64,000 bases of DNA, taken from contig NZ_JABKKE010000014.1 of the NCBI RefSeq assembly GCF_013166575.1, forward strand, positions 36,374 through 100,373. Reading direction: 5' to 3'. The notes under the pieces were generated by a model that searched no databases, was not told the origin of the DNA, and saw only the letters and a program-made list of their open reading frames with translations. Origin of the DNA: Xylanibacter rodentium. Lineage in GTDB: Bacteria > Bacteroidota > Bacteroidia > Bacteroidales > Bacteroidaceae. This document shows positions 7,907 to 15,695 of this stretch, in pieces (within the stretch, counting starts at the first letter, position 1; the number at the start of each line of letters is the position of its first letter). Position numbers and translations under genes: made by a program.

Positions 7907-8560
7907 TTAAAAAAGCCCTGTCAGACCAATAGTAAAATAGTCTGCAGTGTATTCTTTAGAAAACTTGAATTTGTTGAAATCCCAACGGTAACCGGCATAT
8001 ATACCCCAATCTGTTCCAGATACCTTGCCTAATTTTACACCTACTCTCGGATACAGGAACAATCCGAAATCACCGTTGCTGTCTTTACGGATTTCCGTTT
8101 TGGGCCTGTTGGAGCCAGACAGCTGCTGGGCTAATGGAATGGAATTTCTTGTACCACTTGTGCTTTGGGTTTTGTACTCTGTAGACACATGACAGTATTC
8201 AAAACCGGCAGTACCTTCGATAAATACAGCCTTGCCGAGCCAATAACGGTAGTTGTATCCCAAACTTACCCGCCATCCATCGTTTTTCGTCACAGTATCG
8301 TTTGTGTCACCCCACAACCATGAAAAGCCGACCATGACATGATTGTAAATCAAGTTAAAGCCCATTCCAAATCCACCGTCTATGCCTTGGTATTCAGCTC
8401 CGAAGCCACATTTCAACACATCGTTATCCGATTCACCGCTCTTGCCCGACGTCGTTTTTGTCTGTTCCGTTCCCTCCACATTGTCTTCCATGACCTTCTG
8501 TGCATTGACACTGCCGAACGTAAGGCATAATGCACACACTGCTACAATTAGCTTTTTCAT
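7907..8560 (-). CDS. Outer-membrane beta-barrel protein
   Basis: The 217 aa product has a signal peptide (MKKLIVAVCALCLTFGSVNAQ) and alternating aromatic and glycine-rich strands typical of small outer-membrane barrels (FGMGFNLIYNHVMVGFSWLWG, WRVSLGYNYRYWLG, FGLFLYPRVGVKLG). It ends in phenylalanine (TIGLTGLF), the usual signal for BAM-mediated insertion. It is the first gene of the minus-strand exported-protein group. The only convincing minus-strand promoter upstream is at 8918-8949. Function unknown, but a structural or receptor role in the outer membrane fits. Confidence 0.8.
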   Translation of the reverse strand: MKKLIVAVCALCLTFGSVNAQKVMEDNVEGTEQTKTTSGKSGESDNDVLKCGFGAEYQGIDGGFGMGFNLIYNHVMVGFSWLWGDTNDTVTKNDGWRVSLGYNYRYWLGKAVFIEGTAGFEYCHVSTEYKTQSTSGTRNSIPLAQQLSGSNRPKTEIRKDSNGDFGLFLYPRVGVKLGKVSGTDWGIYAGYRWDFNKFKFSKEYTADYFTIGLTGLF

Positions 8561-9163
8561 AATAATATATTCAGCTTATAGCCACCTCAGATTCAGCTTT
8601 GTTTTATTGGTTTGAAATAGAATGAAAAAGACGTGAGTGGCTGTGTTGAACTTATCCCACACACAGGCTCTCGCATTGCCTTACCGGGGGATTAGCAACA
8701 GCAGTTCGCCCACGTCATGAGATATATAATACAACGGTACGCCCATGGCAATGAGCATACACACAATGATATACATCCGACATGGACGTTCCCGTCGCGC
8801 ATCTTCCCCGATTGACAAATTTGCGAGATTTGTGTGTAGAAGATAACGTCCGTAAACGTCCTTTTGTTTTACCCAAATGTCGTGTCGTCCAGCTCTTTCA
8901 AGCTGATTTGACAATTACAAAGGTATGGTTTTTATTTGTTGCAGACAAATGTTTTTTCATGTTTTTTAAGTTTGTATATTGTTTTTGTGTCTGTTCGTCC
9001 GTCTACGGGGTTCATTCGTAATTCTGCATCCGGCCTGCCGGATTGCGGGCCGCCAGATTTCCGGCCAGTCTGCACAACTCCCATTGCAACCGGAACATCC
9101 TTTTCCGCCCGGTTCAGGCAATATACGAAATGCAGATGGGGCAAAAGAAAACACGACAAGCGC
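8561..9163. other. Intergenic region with a minus-strand promoter
   Basis: On the minus strand TTTG (8946-8949), a 20 nt spacer and TACCTTTG (8918-8925) form a good Bacteroidetes promoter pointing to the exported-protein genes, with a leader of about 350 nt. A 77-codon minus frame with a TTG start at 8914 follows directly but shows no convincing protein features. GC-rich short palindromes occur near 9030-9065. Nothing else is evident. Confidence 0.5.
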
Positions 9164-9194
9164 TTGGTTTTAGACAAAAATGTAATATATTTGC
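9164..9194 (+). promoter_or_regulatory. Promoter of the sirtuin gene
   Basis: TTGG at 9164-9167 is followed by 18 nt and TATATTTGC at 9186-9194, fitting the Bacteroidetes consensus. The leader to the ATG at 9231 would be about 30 nt. Confidence 0.75.
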
Positions 9195-9230
9195 AGATAC
9201 AAAAGGATTCACACGACAAAACGATCGATT

Positions 9231-9929
9231 ATGAAGAAAATAGTATTACTGACAGGTGCCGGAATGTCGGCAGAGAGTGGTATAAAAACGTTCAGAGACT
9301 CCGACGGATTGTGGGAGAACTATCCCGTCGAACAGGTAGCGTCACATGACGGATGGCTGGCCGACCCCACATTGGTAACGGAATTCTACAACGCGCGACG
9401 CAAGGAACTGGCGGCCACAGTCCCCAACGACGGCCACCGGCTCGTGGCACAGCTCGAGGAACAGTATCGCGTGACGGTGGTGACACAGAACGTGGACAAC
9501 CTGCATGAACAGGCCGGCTCAACAGATGTCATCCATTTGCACGGCGAACTGATGAAAGTATGTTCCTCACGCGACACGGAGGATCAGCGTTACTGGCAAA
9601 CGCTGACAGCCGACAACTGCCGAGTGGAACCGGGTACACCGGCCGGTGACGGGTCGCTGCTACGCCCATATATCGTGTTCTTCGGTGAGGCGGTGCCCAT
9701 GATAAGCAAGGCGGCAGACAAGGCTGCAGATGCCGACATCTTCATCATCATCGGCACATCGCTTAATGTATATCCCGCAGCCGGCCTTATACACTATGTC
9801 CGTTCCGGAGTGCCGGTATACCTCATCGACCCCAAACCAGTAAAAACTTCCGGGCACCGGCACATACAGCACATCATGAAAGGAGCATCTGAAGGCATGC
9901 GTGAGTTGTGCGGACTGCTGATGAAATGA
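9231..9929 (+). CDS. cobB: NAD-dependent protein deacylase, Sir2 family
   Basis: Sirtuins remove acyl groups from protein lysines using NAD. The 232 aa protein shows the NAD-binding GAGMSAESGI (9-18), TQNVDNLH (85-92) and the catalytic His104 in HLHGEL. Tyr53-x-x-Arg56 in FYNARR is the pair that, in class III sirtuins such as E. coli CobB and SIRT5, binds acidic acyl groups, so desuccinylase or demalonylase activity is likely in addition to deacetylation. The four zinc-binding cysteines usual in the family are not present as CxxC pairs; only single cysteines (VCSS, DNCR) lie in that region. It stands alone with its own promoter. Confidence 0.93.
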   Translation: MKKIVLLTGAGMSAESGIKTFRDSDGLWENYPVEQVASHDGWLADPTLVTEFYNARRKELAATVPNDGHRLVAQLEEQYRVTVVTQNVDNLHEQAGSTDVIHLHGELMKVCSSRDTEDQRYWQTLTADNCRVEPGTPAGDGSLLRPYIVFFGEAVPMISKAADKAADADIFIIIGTSLNVYPAAGLIHYVRSGVPVYLIDPKPVKTSGHRHIQHIMKGASEGMRELCGLLMK

Positions 9930-10041
9930 CAAATAGTTTTTTTGCTTAAAAGCAATATAATATGACTGGCGTTTAACGCATCTGCTTTAAAAGGCATCAC
10001 AGCCATCCTATCCGGCCATTAACAAAGACAATATCATAGAT

Positions 10042-10629
10042 ATGACGAAAGACAATCTTTCACTTATTCGTTCAGGACAATGGATGAACGGTTTCGCAAA
10101 AGAATTTGCCGTAGCATTAGGTATATGCGAGGAACAATGTTTCAAGCTCAATTCTCTTCCACCATCACACAGTGAAGAACGCAATCAGATCATAAGAAAC
10201 ATCATGGGGAATATCGGCGAGCACTTTACAATACACAGCCCTTTTCACTGTGACTTCGGAACAAACATACACATCGGTGAGAACTTCATAAGCAATTTCA
10301 ATCTTACCATCCTTGACGAAGCCGATGTAACCATCGGCAATAATGTTTTCATAGGTCCGGACTGCCGTCTGTGCACAGTGATACACGCACTCAAGGCCAC
10401 TCAACGCAATTCAGGAGTAATGAGGGCACGTCCCATCACCATCGGTAACGATGTATGGATAGCGGCAGGCGTAACCGTATTGCCCGGCGTGAATATTGGC
10501 GATGGAGCCGTAATAGGTGCAGGAAGTGTTGTAACAAAAGACATCCCTCCACATACACTTGCAGCAGGCAATCCATGCCACATCATTCGCGAGATAACAG
10601 ATGAAGACAAAGTTGACATAATATCATAA
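10042..10629 (+). CDS. Sugar O-acetyltransferase (maltose/galactoside acetyltransferase type)
   Basis: The 195 aa protein has the N-terminal Mac helical segment and then hexapeptide repeats of a left-handed parallel beta-helix (IHIGENFISNFNLTIL, VTIGNNVFIGPDC, ITIGNDVWIAAGVTVLPGVNIGDGAVIGAGSVVT). The conserved His in the TVIHAL segment is the expected catalytic residue in this family, which moves acetyl groups from acetyl-CoA to sugar hydroxyls. Length matches Maa/LacA enzymes. The true substrate cannot be read from sequence. Confidence 0.9.
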   Translation: MTKDNLSLIRSGQWMNGFAKEFAVALGICEEQCFKLNSLPPSHSEERNQIIRNIMGNIGEHFTIHSPFHCDFGTNIHIGENFISNFNLTILDEADVTIGNNVFIGPDCRLCTVIHALKATQRNSGVMRARPITIGNDVWIAAGVTVLPGVNIGDGAVIGAGSVVTKDIPPHTLAAGNPCHIIREITDEDKVDIIS

Positions 10630-10678
10630 TAACTATAGAATCTGTATTTCAACCATTCCGAATAGATACGGTGTAATT

Positions 10679-11431
10679 TTACACAACCGCACATACACCA
10701 CATTGTTTATTACGGCTCACACAGATTTTTCCGAAATCCATCGTCTTTGCATCGAAAGTAAGCAGACTGTCGGTAAGCAGATGTCCAATACCTGTCAGAA
10801 ACTTCAATGCCTCGGCCGCCTGAATGGTGCCCAGTATGCCGGCAATGACCCCAAAAACACCGGTTTCCGCAGCCGGCGGCACGACATCGAGCGGAGGTTC
10901 CCCTCCGAAAATACAACGGTAACAGGCCGAGCCTGGCACCCACGTGAACGTATGTCCCTCGAAACGCAATATGCCGCCATGTGAAAACGGCTTCTCCATG
11001 GTCACGCATGTATCGTTGATAAGCATCTTTGCCGCAAAATTATCTGTAGCATCGACTATAAAATCGTAATTGCGGATTATGTCAGCAGCATTGGCCTCGT
11101 TAAGCAAATCACATATTGGTTCTGCAATGACATGAGGATTGATAGCTTTGATTCGTTCGCAGGCCGATTCGACCTTGGGGCGTCCCACATCGGCCGTGGT
11201 ATGTATGACCTGACGTTGCAGATTGGACAAGTCGACCACGTCACCGTCTGCAATGCCTATCGTACCCACACCGGCAGCAGCCAGATAAAGAGCTACCGGA
11301 GAGCCGAGACCACCGGCTCCGACGATGAGCACACGCCCACGGCGTATCCTGTTCTGTCCCTCAACGCCACACTCCTTCAACAGGAAATGACGACTATAGC
11401 GCGAAAGCTCTTCTTTTGTAAAACCAATCAT
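10679..11431 (-). CDS. HesA/MoeB/ThiF family adenylyltransferase
   Basis: Members adenylate the C-terminus of small ubiquitin-like sulfur carriers (ThiS, MoaD). The 250 aa protein has RYSRH (11-15), the nucleotide-binding GAGGLGSP (38-45), the DxxxLSNLQRQ segment, the D-N-F loop in DATDNFAAK, and two zinc-binding cysteine pairs (CYRC and CGVC). No carrier protein, thiazole or molybdopterin gene is next to it, so ThiF and MoeB roles cannot be told apart here. It converges with the acetyltransferase gene, with 49 nt between the stops. Confidence 0.9.
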   Translation of the reverse strand: MIGFTKEELSRYSRHFLLKECGVEGQNRIRRGRVLIVGAGGLGSPVALYLAAAGVGTIGIADGDVVDLSNLQRQVIHTTADVGRPKVESACERIKAINPHVIAEPICDLLNEANAADIIRNYDFIVDATDNFAAKMLINDTCVTMEKPFSHGGILRFEGHTFTWVPGSACYRCIFGGEPPLDVVPPAAETGVFGVIAGILGTIQAAEALKFLTGIGHLLTDSLLTFDAKTMDFGKICVSRNKQCGVCAVV

Positions 11432-11482
11432 AGACTTTTTTACTCCATAAAGCCAGAACCTACTTATCGGAACTTGTTGAAA

Positions 11483-11833
11483 TCATATAAATCTTGCTAT
11501 AACACTCAGACACTTCTCCCTGTTTACAGGCTTTGAAAGAAACTCATCGCATCCCACATCCATTGCCTTTCGGCGGTCTGTATCGAAAGCGTTGGCCGTG
11601 AGCATCACTATTGGTATGTCCGGCATCATACTCTTTATACGGCATGTTGCCTCCAAACCGTCACACACCGGCATTTTCAAGTCCATCAGAATAAGGTCTA
11701 CACCGCCTTTCTCTGCCATATCTATTGCTTCCTGCCCGTTACGGGCTCTCACGACACTGTAGTTATGCTTCAATATATATGTCATCAGCATATAGTTACT
11801 ATCATTGTCTTCTGCTATCATCACTGTCTTCAT
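11483..11833 (-). CDS. Single-domain response regulator (CheY-like receiver)
   Basis: The 116 aa protein is one receiver domain: acidic pair Glu8/Asp9, phosphoacceptor Asp51 in LILMDLKMP, the Thr in VMLTANA and the Lys in LSKPV. There is no output domain. No histidine kinase gene is adjacent, so the partner lies elsewhere. It ends 51 nt before the ThiF-like gene and may share a transcript with it. Confidence 0.92.
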   Translation of the reverse strand: MKTVMIAEDNDSNYMLMTYILKHNYSVVRARNGQEAIDMAEKGGVDLILMDLKMPVCDGLEATCRIKSMMPDIPIVMLTANAFDTDRRKAMDVGCDEFLSKPVNREKCLSVIARFI

Positions 11834-12010
11834 AACGTATCAGTAGTTTTTTTACGGATGGGTAAAAGATTAATGTCTCACCATTCCGGATTTCCATTAT
11901 TTATAATATCCACATTTCTCAAAAATGTACCGATATATCAACCATCGATATACACTAATGACACATACATCGGCACATCCCATAAGTAAAACTCAAATCA
12001 CACGTAGTTA

Positions 12011-13477
12011 CTATTTCTTCCAAAGTTTGCTCATTTCCTCAAGAGTCTTTCCCTTGGTTTCCGGTACAAGTCTCCAAACGAACACGGCAGCCACCACACA
12101 GATTAGACCATAAAGACCATAGGTGAACCAGTGACCGAAATCGGGGTCGGAAGCAGTCTTCATATTGAACATCGGCACAAATGTCGAACTTACAATCCAA
12201 TTGAATATCCACTGGAAAGCCACGGCGATGGCCACTGCGGCGCCGCGGATAGTATTGGGGAATATCTCTGATATGAGCACCCAGCAGATGGGCCCCCACG
12301 AGAACATGAACGAGGCACTGTATACCATGATGCTGACCATGGTGACAAAACTGAGATCAGGATTTCCGAATGTGACGGCCACACCGAAAGCTCCTATTGC
12401 CATACCGATAGAACCGTAAATGAGCAACGGCTTGCGGCCCCATTTCTCGACCGTAAATATAGCCACGAGAGTGAAGAGAATGTTGACCACACCCATCATC
12501 ACCGTCTGAACCATAGGCTTGTCCATACCCATGTCTGCAAAGATACGCGGAGCATAGTAAAGCACGGCATTGATGCCCACAGCCTGTTGGAACACGCTGA
12601 GCATGATGCCGACGAAAATTACAAGCCATCCGTAAGTGAACAGACGCTCGGTCTTCTCGCTGATGGTATCCTTGATATCGCAGAGGATACGGCTGCCCAA
12701 AGCCGCACCGTTTATCCTGCTTAGGATACCAAGCGCACGGTCGTCCTGCCCCACCATCACAAGATAACGCGGAGTCTCCGGAACGAAACATATCAACAAG
12801 GCGAAAAGTCCGGCCGGTACAGCCTCGCTGCCGAACATATAGCGCCATCCTGTGGTAATGGTCCACGGGTCGCTGCCGGAAGCGACGGCATTTACGCCCT
12901 GACCTATCTGCTCGATAACGGGATTGGTGTGCTCTCCGAGAATCATGAAATTGACGAAGTATACCACGAGCTGGCCGAAGATGATGGCAAACTGGTTCCA
13001 CGACACAAGGGTGCCGCGAATGTTCGACGGTGCCACCTCTGCTATATACATCGGGCAGATGGCCGAGGCCAATCCTACTCCAACGCCTCCTATAACGCGA
13101 TAAATATTGAACACCACGAGCAGACTCTTTGTCGGTACACCGTGCTCAAAAAAGAGGAATTCTGGTGACATTGAACCCAATGCCGATACGAAAAACAGCA
13201 AACCAGCAAGAAAAAGTGAACGTTTACGACCGAGATTGGAGGCAAGAAAACCCGAAACAGCACTGCCGATAATACACCCTATAAGGGCACTGGCACAAGT
13301 GAATCCGTGCCATCCGTCAGTATAGGTAAAATCTGAAGCACCAAGGAAGAAAGCCTGAAGCCCCTTCTCTGCTCCCGATATCACTGCCGTGTCGTAACCG
13401 AAGAGCAAGCCGCCCAACACGGCGACCATCACGATTGAAATAAGGTAAGATTTGCTACCTGTCTGATTCTTTTCCAT
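12011..13477 (-). CDS. xylE: Sugar:proton symporter, MFS sugar porter family (XylE-like)
   Basis: The 488 aa inner-membrane protein has 12 predicted membrane spans and sugar-porter signatures: GGLLFGYDTAVISGA near the N-terminus, NLGRKRSL after span 2, MYIAEVAP and RGTLVSWNQ in the first half, QQAVGINAVLYYAP in the second half, KWGRKP, and the C-terminal VPETKGKTLEEM. The order and loops best match XylE-type D-xylose transporters, but other pentoses or hexoses cannot be excluded. No xylose catabolic genes lie nearby. A minus-strand -7 box TATATTTGC lies at 13675-13683, which would give a leader of about 190 nt containing a family A repeat. Confidence 0.88.
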   Translation of the reverse strand: MEKNQTGSKSYLISIVMVAVLGGLLFGYDTAVISGAEKGLQAFFLGASDFTYTDGWHGFTCASALIGCIIGSAVSGFLASNLGRKRSLFLAGLLFFVSALGSMSPEFLFFEHGVPTKSLLVVFNIYRVIGGVGVGLASAICPMYIAEVAPSNIRGTLVSWNQFAIIFGQLVVYFVNFMILGEHTNPVIEQIGQGVNAVASGSDPWTITTGWRYMFGSEAVPAGLFALLICFVPETPRYLVMVGQDDRALGILSRINGAALGSRILCDIKDTISEKTERLFTYGWLVIFVGIMLSVFQQAVGINAVLYYAPRIFADMGMDKPMVQTVMMGVVNILFTLVAIFTVEKWGRKPLLIYGSIGMAIGAFGVAVTFGNPDLSFVTMVSIMVYSASFMFSWGPICWVLISEIFPNTIRGAAVAIAVAFQWIFNWIVSSTFVPMFNMKTASDPDFGHWFTYGLYGLICVVAAVFVWRLVPETKGKTLEEMSKLWKK

Positions 13478-13566
13478 TTATATTCAATTAGATTTGTTTT
13501 ATACACATCATTGTTATAATTATAATGACATACACATTAAGTATACGTTCAAGACTACGGAATCCC

Positions 13567-13645
13567 CTGGATTTCATCCCCCGTTTTCTCGCCATGGCAG
13601 AGTTTGAGCAAGCTCACTCTGCTCATTTGGCTTGACGAAAACGTT
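13567..13645 (-). repeat. Hairpin repeat family A, copy 2
   Basis: On the minus strand it reads CGTTTTCGTCAAGCC, GCAGAGTGAGC, TT, GCTCAAACTCTGC, CATGGCGAGAAAACG and GATGAAATCC. The stem is nearly identical to copy 4 (14975-15047). It lies in the predicted leader of the xylE-like gene. Confidence 0.85.
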
Positions 13646-13770
13646 CATTTTATGGTCGTTTTCGATAAATCAGAGCAAATATAACACTTTTCCTCCAAAT
13701 ATAAAGCCATTCCTGAATATTTTTTGTTCAAACCGCAAATATTGTCAATAAAGTCTACGGTGAAAATACC

Positions 13771-13804
13771 AAAAACGCCACCACTCGTCATCGAGCAGCG
13801 GCGT
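13771..13804 (-). terminator. Intrinsic terminator of the small RNA
   Basis: On the minus strand ACGCCGCTGCTCG, loop ATGA, CGAGTGGTGGCGT makes a 13 bp stem (three G-U pairs) followed by TTTTT. This is a textbook rho-independent terminator, 213 nt upstream of guaD's stop on the plus-strand coordinate axis and unconnected to any reading frame. Confidence 0.8.
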
Positions 13805-14021
13805 CCAAAGCCTATGTTTGTTAATATGTCATTTCAGTCTGTCATCCGCTGTCGTTTCATTACGGCGTGCAGCCGAGACAATGACTAATACTAACTTTCT
13901 GAAAGTTAAGGGAACCTCACGGTTGCCTATGTTATCCACATTTAAACTTTCTTTTTACCAATAACTAAAAACCTAAAACTATAAATATTACTACTAACCT
14001 AAAACAATCTATTAACCTTTT
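13771..14021 (-). ncRNA. Probable structured small RNA of about 250 nt
   Basis: A complete stand-alone transcription unit lies between xylE and guaD: a strong promoter at 14028-14059, no open frame, and an intrinsic terminator at 13771-13804. The predicted RNA has several small hairpins visible by eye: GG-AACC closed by a GTGA loop with GGTT-CC (near 13908-13925), AACTTT/AAAGTT (near 13893-13908) and CATT..CGGC/GCCG..AATG (near 13858-13883). It carries no start codon in a sensible context. It lacks the hallmark sequences of tmRNA, RNase P RNA and SRP RNA. The Bacteroidales-1 family or a 6S-type RNA are candidates; I could not check either. Confidence 0.6.
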
Positions 14022-14027
14022 GACGTT

Positions 14028-14059
14028 GCAAAGATACGGCGAATTTACGAACCATACAA
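14028..14059 (-). promoter_or_regulatory. Promoter of the small RNA
   Basis: On the minus strand TTG (14057-14059), a 20 nt spacer and TATCTTTGC (14028-14036) match the same consensus used by the tRNA genes in this window. The start site would be near 14021. Confidence 0.75.
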
Positions 14060-14271
14060 GATATTTGGCCTTCTATATCGAGAAAACACATATATTCTTG
14101 ACGTAAATCAAAACACTGTGTGCGCAAACAACAGATTTTATGATTCAAAAACACTATTTTGCTCGTCAATATGTCACAGATACATACGATGTGATTACCA
14201 ATTGTCCACCCGTTTATCTTCGTTTTTCCTACCATCCAAAATACAAGCCTGCCAACTCTGTTATTGCCATT

Positions 14272-14739
14272 TCAATATTTTGTCTTATCATCCTTGTCAA
14301 TCCATCTGCGGAAAGCCTCTTTGGCCTCCTGCTCCATTATTATTTCAGACGGCTTATGTCGGGCGGCCGGCTTCAGTTCCAGTTCACGATATATAAAGTC
14401 GTCGTCAAATCCGGCCCGTGCCGCGTCCTCACGGTTGTTGGCATAATATATCTTATCCAGACGAGCCCAATATATTGCACCGAGGCACATCGGACACGGT
14501 TCACAAGATGTATAAATTTCACAACCGCTCAGGTCGAACGTTCCAAGACGTGCTGCCGCCTCACGTATAGCACTGACTTCGGCGTGTGCAGTAGGGTCAC
14601 AGTGAGTCGTAACACAGTTGGCTGCCTCAGCCAATATATCTCCATCACGGGCAATGACAGCACCGAAAGGGCCACCGCCATGACTGACGCTTTCCTCCGA
14701 AAGTCTGATAGCTCTTGCCATAAGTTGTTCCTTGTTCAT
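14272..14739 (-). CDS. guaD: Guanine deaminase
   Basis: The 155 aa cytosolic enzyme is a cytidine-deaminase-fold nucleoside/base deaminase that converts guanine to xanthine. The zinc ligands and proton shuttle are visible: His52-Ala-Glu54 in PTAHAEV and Cys82/Cys85 in CEPCPMCLGAIYWAR. The C-terminal GFDDDFIYREL segment is typical of Bacillus-type GuaD rather than of tRNA adenosine deaminase, and the length is right. It is a single gene, with the small RNA unit downstream. Confidence 0.9.
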   Translation of the reverse strand: MNKEQLMARAIRLSEESVSHGGGPFGAVIARDGDILAEAANCVTTHCDPTAHAEVSAIREAAARLGTFDLSGCEIYTSCEPCPMCLGAIYWARLDKIYYANNREDAARAGFDDDFIYRELELKPAARHKPSEIIMEQEAKEAFRRWIDKDDKTKY

Positions 14740-14896
14740 AATGTCTATGCGTTTTTATTATTTCCTTAATACTGTTCCATGTATCACAGGCAATCCTTTA
14801 TGATACCGGACATTACAAATATAATCAATTCCTGCCTGCCGCCCAACATCCACTCTTTGTTATTCTTTATTCTTTCAGTTCTTTATGCTTTTTAAA

Positions 14897-14974
14897 CAAC
14901 GCTTTCGTTAAGCCAGATGAGCAATGCCAAATTTGTTTGGGCATTGCAATGGTGAGAAAACGAAGGATGAAATC
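14897..14974 (+). repeat. Hairpin repeat family A, copy 3
   Basis: This copy reads CAACGCTTTCGTTAAGCC, GAGCAATGCC, a loop, GGCATTGC, then AATGGTGAGAAAACG and GATGAAATC. The outer parts match copy 4, which follows directly, but the stem is a different sequence that still pairs (GCAATGCC with GGCATTGC). Confidence 0.85.
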
Positions 14975-15047
14975 CAACGCTTTCGTTAAGCCAAATGAGC
15001 AGAGTGAGCTTGCTCAAACTCTGCCATGGCAAGAAAACGAGAGATGA
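14975..15047 (+). repeat. Hairpin repeat family A, copy 4 (tandem with copy 3)
   Basis: It reads CAACGCTTTCGTTAAGCC, GCAGAGTGAGC, TT, GCTCAAACTCTGC, CATGGCAAGAAAACG. It directly adjoins copy 3 and ends 7 nt before the stop codon of the DUF3237 gene, where it may act as a transcript 3' hairpin. Confidence 0.9.
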
Positions 15048-15053
15048 TTACCG

Positions 15054-15572
15054 TCATTCCACTTTCCACACATCAAGCGTGATACCGTTCTTCAGTCCGA
15101 ACGAGGGAGAACATACGAAGATTGCATTGTTCAACCAGGCATATTCACTGTCGGCCGGAGCTTCAAACCGTGGAGCCGCCTTGAAATAAAAAGAGGAGCC
15201 GCCTCCACTCTCATCCTTGCCATCCACCATAATCCCTCTGTTGCGCACATGGATATACACACCGTCGTCTGTTCTGATGGAATAGACAGCTTCCAGTTCA
15301 GTCCGCTTGCCATCGGCCGACAACAGTTGATAGTCAGCCCCACCGCTTAACACCGTACCGCGCAGAAACGGTCCGTCGAACGTTCCGCCCGTAATGGGTA
15401 TAATCTGCCGTCGGCCAAGCGGTGTGTCACCTATACTGTATGCCGGCCCGACGGTGACATTGAGCTGCATGACAAAAGTCATCTTCGGAATCTCGGCCCG
15501 CGGTATCACCTTTTGGGCAGAAACAGTATAAGACAATATAGAAACAATAAGGCAAAGGAACAGCTTTTTCAT
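15054..15572 (-). CDS. Exported DUF3237 family protein
   Basis: The 172 aa product has a signal peptide (MKKLFLCLIVSILSYTVSAQ) followed by a single DUF3237-like beta-barrel domain: LNVTVGPAYSIGDTPLGRRQIIPITGGTFDGP, then GGADYQLLSADG, LEAVYSIRTDDGVYIHVRNRG and the closing FVCSPSF segment. Members of this family are mostly uncharacterised; an extracytoplasmic version with a signal peptide is common in Bacteroidetes. It ends within 7 nt of a hairpin repeat. Function unknown. Confidence 0.85.
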   Translation of the reverse strand: MKKLFLCLIVSILSYTVSAQKVIPRAEIPKMTFVMQLNVTVGPAYSIGDTPLGRRQIIPITGGTFDGPFLRGTVLSGGADYQLLSADGKRTELEAVYSIRTDDGVYIHVRNRGIMVDGKDESGGGSSFYFKAAPRFEAPADSEYAWLNNAIFVCSPSFGLKNGITLDVWKVE

Positions 15573-15602
15573 AAAAACAAGACATAAAACAGGAATAAAA
15601 CA

Positions 15603-15688
15603 AACAAGACGTCAAGCAAGGGCTATATCAGAAAAACAGCAGCCATCCGACATGGCACTATCTTTTCCGATACAGCCCTTGCTTGTCT
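15603..15688. terminator. Large hairpin downstream of the rfb genes
   Basis: AGCAAGGGCT (15614-15623), continuing as ATATCAGAAAA, pairs with TTTTCCGATA and AGCCCTTGCT at 15663-15683. The outer bases also pair partly. It lies 8 nt past the rfbC stop and probably ends the rfb transcript on the minus strand. Confidence 0.6.
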
Positions 15689-15695
15689 CCTGACA

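Noticed and set aside
8681..8914. 77-codon minus frame with TTG start right after a promoter
   Set aside because: No ATG, no convincing composition or signal; the promoter is better explained by the exported-protein genes downstream.
14975..15047. Possible riboswitch next to the DUF3237 gene
   Set aside because: It is downstream of the gene and is one copy of a dispersed repeat.
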